Source of the DNA: Actinomycetota bacterium
GTDB lineage: Bacteria; Actinomycetota; Acidimicrobiia; Acidimicrobiales; Microtrichaceae
Length of the DNA stretch: 20,820 nt
Direction of reading: 5' to 3'
Assembly (NCBI GenBank): GCA_009700815.1
Contig: WLLG01000009.1
Location: forward strand, 1-20,820
The notes under the pieces were generated by a model. The model had not been told where the DNA came from and made no database searches. It saw only the letters and a list, made by a program, of their open reading frames with translations. Both the position numbers and the translations under genes were made by a program. Below are positions 1 to 5,859 of this stretch, one piece after another (the stretch's first letter is position 1; every line of letters starts with the position of its first letter).

Positions 1-41
1 CTGGTTTCGCGGCGTCAGTAGATCGCAGCGCTCGGTCAGTT

Positions 42-515
42 ATGGGTACTGAAGAGTTGGGCCTCTTGCCGAGTTTGAGTGTCTCCACCGCTGCTGCTCA
101 GTCGGGACCTGCAGGTGAACCGAGCGCGTTGGTTGCACTCTCTGCGGACTTACACGCGGAGCGATCTGCGGCAGTAGTTGGTGCTGCGGGAACTGCGATT
201 CTGGGCTCTGCCTTTGCCGTGTGTGGGGTCGTAGCTGCTGTGGCGAATGGGAGTGGTGGGGGCGCTCTAGATATGGCGGCAGGCATTGGGTTGGCCATGC
301 TGGCCTTGCTCGGCATCCCGATCTCGTGCGCGCTTGGCTATGGGGTTCTTGTGCTTCGTGCTCGACGCATCTCAACGACTGAGGATTCGCTGAATGGAAT
401 TCTGGACCAGGTCGCGACTGGAACGCTGCCTAGCTCAACCTTTGGTCATATGGCTGACCGACTCCTACGGAGCCTGAGGAGTTTGCGGTCACCGAGACCC
501 GGACCTCCTGTCTAG
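42..515 (+). CDS. Small membrane protein of unknown function (start uncertain)
   Basis: I do not recognise this family. The 157-residue protein has two hydrophobic stretches, about residues 44-68 and 78-105, each rich in Ala, Gly, Val and Leu, and a basic C-terminal tail. That suggests a two-pass inner-membrane protein with a short cytoplasmic tail. The frame stays open from ATG 42 back to the left edge without a stop, so the true start may lie outside the window. ATG 42 has no clear Shine-Dalgarno sequence. It ends 64 bases before pgi on the same strand, so the two may be co-transcribed. A 10-bp direct repeat (GGTAGCCTGC) sits at 515-524 and 566-575 in the gap between them. Coding status is supported mainly by length and by the coherent membrane segments; function is unknown. 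Confidence 0.5.
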   Translation: MGTEELGLLPSLSVSTAAAQSGPAGEPSALVALSADLHAERSAAVVGAAGTAILGSAFAVCGVVAAVANGSGGGALDMAAGIGLAMLALLGIPISCALGYGVLVLRARRISTTEDSLNGILDQVATGTLPSSTFGHMADRLLRSLRSLRSPRPGPPV

Positions 516-579
516 GTAGCCTGCCCAGATTTTGATTTGGCGGTCAGTCATCGAACAGTCAGACGGGTAGCCTGCAACG

Positions 580-2130
580 GTGATTACCGCAGGATTCAAC
601 CCACAAGACCTTGAACAAGACTGGACTGCAGCACTCAAAAAGCTTGCAGAGGATCGGGTGGTTGACAAGCTTTGGGATGGGGATCACACCGCGATTCAAA
701 CTGACCCGACAGAGGTTGCAAATCGCCTGGGTTGGTTACATGTCATCGAGGACAGTTTGCGACAGTGGCCACGCTGGGTGCTCAGTGCAGATGAAATTGC
801 AGAGGGTGCAAGCCACACAGATCTAGGTGAATTTGATCATGTACTGATCCTTGGAATGGGCGGATCGAGTTTGTTCCCCGAGGTCTTGGCCCGCACCTTT
901 GCACCCGGCGAGGGGTTCCCCGAATTGATCGTGCTGGACTCGACTGACCCTGCAGCGATTCTGCGAACTGCTGCTCAATGTGATCCGGAGCGAACCATCG
1001 TGGTAGCGGCTTCAAAATCGGGAAGCACCATCGAGACCCGGTCGCATCTGGCGTACTTCTGGAACCGGCAGAGCGTCGGAAAAAACTTTGTGGCGATTAC
1101 GGACCCCGGTTCAGACCTAGAAGCGTTGGCCGCATCGAGAGATTTTCGATTCATCGCTCACGGGGTTCCAGAGATAGGAGGACGCTTCTCAGCACTGTCA
1201 GCTTTCGGTATGGTGCCAGGCGCTCTGATGGGTCTCGACGCCGATGATCTGCTGTGCACCGCTGAAGAGGCAGCCGACATGCTCGGCCGCGACGTGGCCG
1301 TGGAGGATCATCTGGGTTGTCAGCTCGGTGCGCTCATGGCAGTGGCAGCTCAGCACGGTCGAGACAAGCTGACCTTTCTGATCGAGGAGCCACTTGCTGC
1401 ATTCGGAGGTTGGGTTGAGCAACTGATTGCTGAGTCAACAGGCAAGCATGGAGTGGGAGTTCTGCCCGTAGTTGGCGAGCCCGCTGATTCACCGGACGCC
1501 GAACACAGGCTCTACGTGGTGATTGGTGATGTTGACCTCAGCAGCTTCGGCGAAGATGGCCTTCCGGGCCCCTCTGTCCATCTTGGCGTTGAAGAGCCCC
1601 AAGATATGGGGGCTCAGGTGTTTCTTTGGGAGTTCGCAACCACCATTGCCGGAGTGGTGTTGGGGATCAATCCCTTTGACCAGCCAGATGTCGAATCAGC
1701 CAAGCTCGCAGCTCGAGGGATCCTGACCAATCGGAGCGAGGCACCAGAGGAGACTGGTTTACAGCAGGCGCTCGGGCAGCTACGGCCAGGGGACGCGCTC
1801 GTGATTGGCGCCTTTGTTGATCCAGTTCTTGAACCGGAGCTGCAAGCCTCAAGGCTGGCCCTCGGCCGTGCTTGCGAAGTTGCCACCACCTTGGGGATCG
1901 GGCCGCGGTTTTTGCATTCAACGGGGCAACTCCATAAGGGAGGACCCGACCGCATGGTGTTTGTTCAAGTCGTCAGTAATGACGAAGCAGACGTTGCGAT
2001 TCCTGGCGAGACCTTTAGCTTCGGAGAGCTCAAACACGCACAGGCTGACGGTGATCTTGCTGCCCTGCGGGCTTCTGGCAAGCGAGCATTTCGGGTTTCG
2101 CTAGAGGAGCTCCTGCAAGCCGGGAAGTAG
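580..2130 (+). CDS. pgi: Glucose-6-phosphate isomerase
   Basis: Interconverts glucose 6-phosphate and fructose 6-phosphate in the cytoplasm, at the entry of glycolysis and the pentose-phosphate cycle. The 516-residue protein has the SIS-type sugar-phosphate folds of the family: LGMGGSS (about residues 91-97), the phosphate-binding SKSGSTIET (145-153), GGRFSALS (200-207), an AESTGK segment near residue 285, and a C-terminal HSTGQLHKGG motif (from residue 446) with the conserved His/Lys. The sequence resembles the Pgi half of actinobacterial transaldolase-Pgi fusions more than the E. coli type, but no transaldolase domain is attached. GTG 580 is the first possible start after an in-frame TAG at 568-570; no good Shine-Dalgarno sequence is visible. 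It converges with the minus-strand gene ending at 2195. Confidence 0.93.
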   Translation: MITAGFNPQDLEQDWTAALKKLAEDRVVDKLWDGDHTAIQTDPTEVANRLGWLHVIEDSLRQWPRWVLSADEIAEGASHTDLGEFDHVLILGMGGSSLFPEVLARTFAPGEGFPELIVLDSTDPAAILRTAAQCDPERTIVVAASKSGSTIETRSHLAYFWNRQSVGKNFVAITDPGSDLEALAASRDFRFIAHGVPEIGGRFSALSAFGMVPGALMGLDADDLLCTAEEAADMLGRDVAVEDHLGCQLGALMAVAAQHGRDKLTFLIEEPLAAFGGWVEQLIAESTGKHGVGVLPVVGEPADSPDAEHRLYVVIGDVDLSSFGEDGLPGPSVHLGVEEPQDMGAQVFLWEFATTIAGVVLGINPFDQPDVESAKLAARGILTNRSEAPEETGLQQALGQLRPGDALVIGAFVDPVLEPELQASRLALGRACEVATTLGIGPRFLHSTGQLHKGGPDRMVFVQVVSNDEADVAIPGETFSFGELKHAQADGDLAALRASGKRAFRVSLEELLQAGK

Positions 2131-2139
2131 TCGGACCTG

Positions 2140-2175
2140 CTGGCTCTGGCTCTGGCTCTGGCTGTGGCTCTGCTT
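2140..2175. repeat. Hexanucleotide tandem repeat (CTGGCT)
   Basis: Four perfect CTGGCT units (2140-2163), one GTGGCT and one degenerate unit fill most of the 64-base gap between the convergent ends of pgi and the minus-strand gene ending at 2195. No hairpin with a T-tract was seen, so it is not a recognisable intrinsic terminator. Confidence 0.7.
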
Positions 2176-2194
2176 GCTCCGTTGGCCAGTCAGC

Positions 2195-2737
2195 TCAGGT
2201 GGGCGTAATCACGACGCGTGCGCGAATGAAGCCGGGGCGTTCGCCAACGAGTTCTACGGCCCGCTTGACCTGACCGAATTTCCCTTGGGAGCTACTAATG
2301 GTGGACCCCTCTGGCGGATTCACTTTCCACAGCGGCGAACTATGGATCACGAGTCGCTTATTCGCAACGGGTGCTGGCAGACCCGAGTCGGCCAAGAAGG
2401 TTGCAGCAGAGGCCGAGGGAATCACAAAAGTCAGATCGAGTTGACGGTTCGTGTCACCGCGAGAAGTCAAGAACTCGGTCATGTCTGTCGGAAAAGTTAA
2501 TCCGCTCATTTCTGTAATTGCCGTGACGGAGAGATCATCGAGCGGCAAGGTATTGACGCTCATGGTGGTGGAACTGCCTTGCTCGGAATCAGTCTCAGTA
2601 GCGGCCTGCCCCTGTGCCTCTGGCCTCGCTGGCTTCTTCTCGATCAAGATGAGACCAACACCGAGCACAAGCGCTGCTCCAAAAAAAATCAGGATCAGGC
2701 CATTGGCTCGAGTCCATTTTGGATTCAGTTTGCTCAC
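2195..2737 (-). CDS. Single-pass membrane protein of unknown function, partner of a cytochrome c gene
   Basis: I do not recognise the family. The GTG start at 2737 overlaps the stop of the upstream cytochrome c gene (GTGA, 2737-2734), so the two are very likely translated together. An alternative in-frame ATG at 2767 would lie inside the cytochrome gene. From GTG the protein has 180 residues: a short basic N-terminus, one membrane segment (about 12-33, rich in Leu, Ile, Phe and Gly), a charged or Ser/Thr-rich linker (34-60), and a domain of roughly 120 residues. By the positive-inside rule that domain would face outside. It contains no cysteine, so it binds no haem c and has no disulfide. By context it could be an assembly or docking partner for the cytochrome, but this is inference only. 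Confidence 0.7.
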   Translation of the reverse strand: MSKLNPKWTRANGLILIFFGAALVLGVGLILIEKKPARPEAQGQAATETDSEQGSSTTMSVNTLPLDDLSVTAITEMSGLTFPTDMTEFLTSRGDTNRQLDLTFVIPSASAATFLADSGLPAPVANKRLVIHSSPLWKVNPPEGSTISSSQGKFGQVKRAVELVGERPGFIRARVVITPT

Positions 2738-3522
2738 GCGGCAGGTGCCGGAGGATCTTTTTCCCACTTATCAAGCACTGCGGTGAACTGCGCAACTTGC
2801 TCTGCGGGTAGTAGTGCCGAAAGGGCCTCTTCGAAGCCATCACGCCAAGTAGCGATGTCGAACTTCTCATCGTTGAGGGCAGATCGTTCATGAAGAATTG
2901 CGTCCATGATTTCGTCGGCAGTGAGTACCTCACCCCAGGCTGGCATACCGCCACCGATTGGCCGCACGACGTCGGCATCTCCATAGGTCTCCAACCCGGC
3001 AGCCTTATAGCCGGCGGACCCAAGAATTACCCAAGTCACTTGATTTGCCGGGACCGTAAACACCTTGGTCGCACCGGTCGGGCCAATGAGCGCTGGGTTA
3101 TTGCCGTTACCGGCGCCTGCACCACCGTGGCAGCCTGAGCAGCCTTTGTTGTTGTACACCTCGGCTCCGGCCTCGTACGGACCGAGTTCTGTCGGGGTTG
3201 GGGTGTCGAGTGTGAGCATGTAGATCGCTGCCCAGATAGGCAACAGCGCAAGAACTGGTATTGCCCAGAAGGGAATCTTCTGACGGCTCTGTGCGGCAGC
3301 CACCCAAGGTGCGACGGGGTCTGGAACAGCAGGCGTGTTGTCTACTAGGGCCGGCGATGCTGCGGCTGCGGCTGCTGGAGCAGCACTAGCAGCAGGCACT
3401 ACGGCTTCAGAACCAGTGGCGGCAGGGCTGCTGTCACTGGGTGCTGAATCGCCAGTTCCGCCGCCCATTGCTTCACGGCGTGCTCGGCTTCTAGCTAGGA
3501 GATGTTCTGGTACTTCGGTCAA
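2734..3522 (-). CDS. Membrane-anchored monohaem cytochrome c
   Basis: Predicted electron carrier outside the membrane. The 262-residue protein has a cytoplasmic-type N-terminus starting TEVPEHLLARSR, then an Ala/Pro/Ser-rich linker (about 22-75), one membrane anchor (about 83-104), and a class I cytochrome c domain with haem motif CSGCH (C128, C131, H132) and a likely axial Met in GGMPAWG (M193). The start is TTG at 3522, with a GGAGG ribosome-binding site 5 bases upstream (complement of 3528-3532). The first nine residues are identical, with synonymous codon changes, to those of the subunit-IV-like protein at 5856. It is divergent from the quinol:cytochrome c reductase cluster and overlaps the next minus-strand gene. 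It probably links that complex to a terminal oxidase. Confidence 0.9.
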   Translation of the reverse strand: MTEVPEHLLARSRARREAMGGGTGDSAPSDSSPAATGSEAVVPAASAAPAAAAAASPALVDNTPAVPDPVAPWVAAAQSRQKIPFWAIPVLALLPIWAAIYMLTLDTPTPTELGPYEAGAEVYNNKGCSGCHGGAGAGNGNNPALIGPTGATKVFTVPANQVTWVILGSAGYKAAGLETYGDADVVRPIGGGMPAWGEVLTADEIMDAILHERSALNDEKFDIATWRDGFEEALSALLPAEQVAQFTAVLDKWEKDPPAPAA

Positions 3523-3594
3523 CCCTGCCTCCGCGGCGCTCGGCTGTTGATGTTCCTACGATTAGGTGTCAACTCTCACATTACGCACGAAGCG

Positions 3595-3623
3595 TTGCTG
3601 TCGCCCAAGTCAGAACCTATATA
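3595..3623 (+). promoter_or_regulatory. Possible sigma-70-type promoter
   Basis: TTGCTG (3595-3600), a 17-base spacer and TATATA (3618-3623) resemble -35 and -10 boxes facing the reductase cluster. This would give a leader of over 350 bases before 3987 containing the palindrome at 3797-3814, an odd position for an activator. The match is short and could be chance. Confidence 0.25.
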
Positions 3624-3796
3624 CCTACTTGGACAGGTTGAATATATCGCGAACTTGGCACCTGTAGGAAGACAGCAAGATCCGTCACAGCTGACGAAAC
3701 TCCTTGCTCAATGTGTCACCTACTATCTTCCCGTGGTAAACCAACAAGTGTGAGCAGGTCAGAGTGTTTCTCTGGACTGACACATGCGATCTAGAC

Positions 3797-3814
3797 TTGT
3801 GATGTCTTTCACAA
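3797..3814. promoter_or_regulatory. Perfect palindromic operator, Crp/GlxR or Rex type
   Basis: TTGTGA-TGTCTT-TCACAA has perfectly complementary 6-base arms and fits the Crp/GlxR consensus TGTGA-N6-TCACA. It also matches the outer arms of the Rex consensus (TTGTGAA-N4-TTCACAA), but has T where Rex sites usually have A on the left inner position. In corynebacteria GlxR controls cytochrome bc1 and oxidase genes, and in streptomycetes Rex controls respiratory genes, so either fits the context. Its centre is about 80 bases upstream of ATG 3886 and 181 upstream of GTG 3987. It lies between two divergent respiratory units and could serve both. Confidence 0.6.
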
Positions 3815-3885
3815 AGCGCTTGTCCTGACACCTCAGAGGCTTGTGCCAGTGACAGACTCAGCAGTACGAAGAAAATCTTGACTTC

Positions 3886-4002
3886 ATGAACCATTCACAC
3901 CCTCAGAACTCTTCCGAATCTGGCGTCCATCCCGCAACCGGGCTTGGCTCCAAAGAAAGTTCTTCTACCCAGACAGGAGCTCGCTCGTGGTTGCATTCCT
4001 GA
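3886..4002 (+). CDS. Short ORF upstream of, and overlapping, the 3987 gene (leader or missing N-terminus)
   Basis: A 38-codon frame starts at ATG 3886, is rich in Ser, His and Thr, and ends at TGA 4000-4002, 14 bases past the GTG start of the next gene. It has no strong ribosome-binding site. A one-base shift (-1) near 3952-3959 (AAAGAAAG) would join it to the following frame, which reads KFFYPDRSSL directly into the first membrane helix of the 3987 protein. It may therefore be a leader peptide, chance, or the true N-terminus separated by a frameshift or a sequence error. Confidence 0.3.
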   Translation: MNHSHPQNSSESGVHPATGLGSKESSSTQTGARSWLHS

Positions 4003-4451
4003 TGGCGCTACTGATTGCAGCAGCGATGATTGCTCCTATCTTCCCCTACGCCAAGAAGCGTCCCGTGGGAACCCCGCTCACCTGGGGCGAGGCAATGCTG
4101 GCGGGTACCTATATTTTCTTCATCATCTTTTGGATCTACGGCGTTGTACCCCATCAGTGGTTGACCTTGGCAGATGCAGAACTCGGCTGGCGTCCAGACC
4201 TGATCTGGTTGGGACCTGGTGGATCAGCGACCCTTCCGTTTGTCGGTTGGACCATCGAGACACCTTGGTTCCCGATCATGATCAATGCGCGAGCCATTCG
4301 AGACATCGTCGCCGTGCTGCTCTATGTAGGGTTCCTTGGTGGGCAAATGTGGATTTGGGCCTGGTGGCAAAATCGCGGGAAGCGGGCCGATGCAACCAAA
4401 GCAATTGAGCCAACCTCGACGTACGGTCGTCCCCTTGTGAAACAGGCGTGA
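3987..4451 (+). CDS. Three-helix membrane protein of unknown function, first gene of the reductase cluster
   Basis: I cannot name the family. The 154-residue protein has hydrophobic segments at about 1-20, 36-58 and 103-128. After helix 2 comes a conserved-looking stretch, VVPHQWLTLADAELGW (53-68), and the last helix ends in a Trp-rich sequence (MWIWAWWQ) and a basic tail. GTG 3987 has a good ribosome-binding site, AGGAG at 3975-3979, 7 bases upstream. No in-frame ATG, GTG or TTG precedes it before the TGA at 3879-3881. The stop lies 15 bases before the ferredoxin gene, so it belongs to the same operon. No metal- or haem-binding motif is evident; His56 is the only histidine. By context it is a candidate accessory subunit of the b6-type complex. 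An extended N-terminus through a frameshift with the ORF at 3886 is possible. Confidence 0.75.
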   Translation: MVAFLMALLIAAAMIAPIFPYAKKRPVGTPLTWGEAMLAGTYIFFIIFWIYGVVPHQWLTLADAELGWRPDLIWLGPGGSATLPFVGWTIETPWFPIMINARAIRDIVAVLLYVGFLGGQMWIWAWWQNRGKRADATKAIEPTSTYGRPLVKQA

Positions 4452-4466
4452 CGGAAGGACTGCACT

Positions 4467-4883
4467 ATGGCAACTACTGATGCGAATCCACCACTGCCAG
4501 AGTTCCGCGACGACTACATCTTGCAAGAGGTCGACGCCGATTATCTCGCCCGGGCCGTTAAGCCCAAGCAGTTCATCCACATTGATCAGTCCGAGTGCAT
4601 TCAGTGCGAGGGCTGTGTCGACATCTGCCCTTGGAAATGCATTCACATGGTGAGCCCTTCGAGCATTGAAGAGGCAATTGGTGTTGACCTGCCAGGAACT
4701 GATCCGACCGACAATGTGCTGTTCTTAATTGACGATGATGTCTGTACACGCTGTGCACTCTGTGTGGATCGTTGCCCCACTGGAGTCATCATCCTGGGCA
4801 AAATCGGCGACCCATCGGCCGCCGGGGACCCGCACCAACGAACAAATACTCACGGATATGGCTACGGGATGCGCTTGGCTTAG
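4467..4883 (+). CDS. Ferredoxin with two [4Fe-4S] cluster motifs
   Basis: Predicted cytoplasmic electron-transfer protein of 138 residues. The two cluster motifs are CIQCEGCVDICP (C44, C47, C50, C54) and CTRCALCVDRCP (C93, C96, C99, C103). They are separated by a longer loop (55-92) than in compact 2[4Fe-4S] ferredoxins, and an extra C58 follows the first motif. There is an N-terminal extension of about 40 residues. There is no signal peptide or membrane segment. ATG 4467 is preceded by a GGAAGGA ribosome-binding site (about 4453-4459). It lies between a membrane protein of unknown function and cytochrome b, so it probably works with the quinol:cytochrome c reductase or was recruited as a subunit on the cytoplasmic face. 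The partner donating or accepting electrons cannot be read from the sequence. Confidence 0.92.
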   Translation: MATTDANPPLPEFRDDYILQEVDADYLARAVKPKQFIHIDQSECIQCEGCVDICPWKCIHMVSPSSIEEAIGVDLPGTDPTDNVLFLIDDDVCTRCALCVDRCPTGVIILGKIGDPSAAGDPHQRTNTHGYGYGMRLA

Positions 4884-4931
4884 GCCAGTGCCGCCAACAC
4901 ACCTATCTATTACGCAGGAGAATAAAAACGT

Positions 4932-4961
4932 ATGACGAATGAAGAGGCGAAGGAGCAGTAG
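4932..4961 (+). CDS. Nine-codon minicistron before cytochrome b (possible translational coupler)
   Basis: ATG 4932 opens MTNEEAKEQ and stops at TAG 4959-4961, which overlaps the GTG start of cytochrome b by one base (TAGTG). An AGGAG sits at 4916-4920, 11 bases upstream of this ATG. The cytochrome b ribosome-binding site (AGGAG, 4951-4955) lies inside the minicistron. It may tune or couple translation. It is too short to be judged by coding content. Confidence 0.3.
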   Translation: MTNEEAKEQ

Positions 4962-5746
4962 TGGCAAAGACAATGCAAGGCTCCCGAGGCGAACGAGCCC
5001 AAGAAAAAATGAGCGAAGTCTGGGAGAAGACCCAAGAGTCACAAGCTTGGGGTTCAATTTTCCGGCCAGGTTCAATCTTCCGAAAGGGTTATTCCGATAG
5101 CCCCAGGAACCGTTCGTACGTGATTATGAACAGCGTGCTGTATCACTTGCATCCCGTAAAGGTGAAGCGACATGCAGTCAAGGTCAGTTACACACTCTGC
5201 CTTGGCGGGCTGAGCTTCTTCTTGTTCATCATTCTGACGGTGACCGGCATCTTTTTGATGTTCTTCTACCGCCCTACTGCTGCTCAGGCTTGGGATGACA
5301 TCTACGCCCTGCAGACCTCGGTGACCTTTGGCTTGCTCGTGCGAAATATGCATAGATGGGGCGCTCACCTGATGGTGATTGCTGTGTTCTTGCATATGGC
5401 TCGAGTCTTTTACCACGGCGCTTATAAGGCTCCCCGTGAGTTCAACTGGGTGATTGGGGTGATCCTGCTGACCCTCACCTTGCTGCTCTCCTTCACCGGT
5501 TATCTACTGCCTTGGGACCAGCTAGCGCTTTGGGCAGTGACAGTAGGTACGAACATGATTGGCTACACGCCAGTCTTTGGCGATCAAGTGCGTTTCGTGC
5601 TTCTTGGCGGAGCCGAAATTGGGACCAACACGCTGTTGCGTTGGTACGTGTTACATGTTCTGTTCTTCCCGTTCATTACTGTGATCTTTATGGCTATCCA
5701 TTTCTGGAGAGTCCGCAAAGATGGCGGTATTTCCGGGCCGCTCTAA
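4961..5746 (+). CDS. Cytochrome b, b6-type N-terminal half of the quinol:cytochrome c reductase
   Basis: Membrane subunit holding two b haems of a menaquinol:cytochrome c oxidoreductase. The 261-residue protein has four predicted helices after a long hydrophilic N-terminus (about 1-75). The haem ligand pairs are H131/H145 and H232/H247. The second pair has 14 residues between the histidines, as in b6-type proteins. Cys80 in TLCLGGL aligns with the cysteine of cytochrome b6 that covalently binds haem c_n, and FYRPT follows in the expected place. The protein ends after helix D; the rest of cytochrome b is a separate gene at 5856. GTG 4961 has AGGAG at 4951-4955, 5 bases upstream. Splitting into b6 and subunit IV is unlike the single QcrB of mycobacteria and streptomycetes. 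Confidence 0.93.
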   Translation: MAKTMQGSRGERAQEKMSEVWEKTQESQAWGSIFRPGSIFRKGYSDSPRNRSYVIMNSVLYHLHPVKVKRHAVKVSYTLCLGGLSFFLFIILTVTGIFLMFFYRPTAAQAWDDIYALQTSVTFGLLVRNMHRWGAHLMVIAVFLHMARVFYHGAYKAPREFNWVIGVILLTLTLLLSFTGYLLPWDQLALWAVTVGTNMIGYTPVFGDQVRFVLLGGAEIGTNTLLRWYVLHVLFFPFITVIFMAIHFWRVRKDGGISGPL

Positions 5747-5778
5747 GGGCTGACGTGCCCACATGATGTGTTTTTGCA

Positions 5779-5859
5779 ATGACTGAGTTCCCCCACAGTG
5801 TCAACGTCCTATCGACCTTCTCCGGGATACACGGAGTAGTAGTAAGTGAGCAAGCATGA
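5779..5859 (+). CDS. 26-codon ORF between cytochrome b and the subunit-IV gene (doubtful)
   Basis: ATG 5779 opens a 26-codon frame whose TGA (5857-5859) overlaps the ATG of the next gene (ATGA). Its first nine bases, ATGACTGAG, are identical to the start of that next gene at 5856. No ribosome-binding site precedes it. It may be a decayed duplicate start, a coupler, or chance. Confidence 0.2.
   Translation: MTEFPHSVNVLSTFSGIHGVVVSEQA

Larger units (their letters stand above)
3523..3986. promoter_or_regulatory. Divergent intergenic control region
   Basis: About 460 bases separate the cytochrome c gene (leftward) from the reductase cluster (rightward). Visible here are a TTGTGA-N6-TCACAA palindrome (3797-3814) and a possible + strand promoter (TTGCTG, 17 bases, TATATA; 3595-3623). 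That promoter overlaps an imperfect inverted repeat: arms CTGTC/CAAGT at 3598-3610 and ACTTG/GACAG at 3627-3636. A second inverted repeat, ACAGGT (3633-3638) with ACCTGT (3660-3665), flanks an AT-rich core. A 38-codon ORF (3886-4002) covers the right end. I could not find a convincing promoter for the leftward gene. Confidence 0.6.

Noticed and set aside
1614..1955. Antisense ORFs inside pgi
   Set aside because: They mirror the strong pgi frame and have no motif; typical shadows.
2131..2194. Terminator between pgi and the convergent gene
   Set aside because: Only a CTGGCT microsatellite is present; no stable hairpin with a T-tract was seen.
2451..3138. Plus-strand ORFs opposite the cytochrome c pair
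   Set aside because: The minus strand carries the CxxCH haem motif, the anchors and the overlapping start/stop; the plus frames show no domain.
3944..4408. 154-codon ORF overlapping the 3987 gene in another frame
   Set aside because: It is Arg/Cys/His-rich with no membrane or domain pattern, while the other frame gives three clean helices and a good ribosome-binding site.
5747..5775. Possible terminator after cytochrome b (GGGC-TGACGT-GCCC, then a T-run)
   Set aside because: The stem is only 4 bp and is separated from the T-run by ten bases, and it lies inside an operon.
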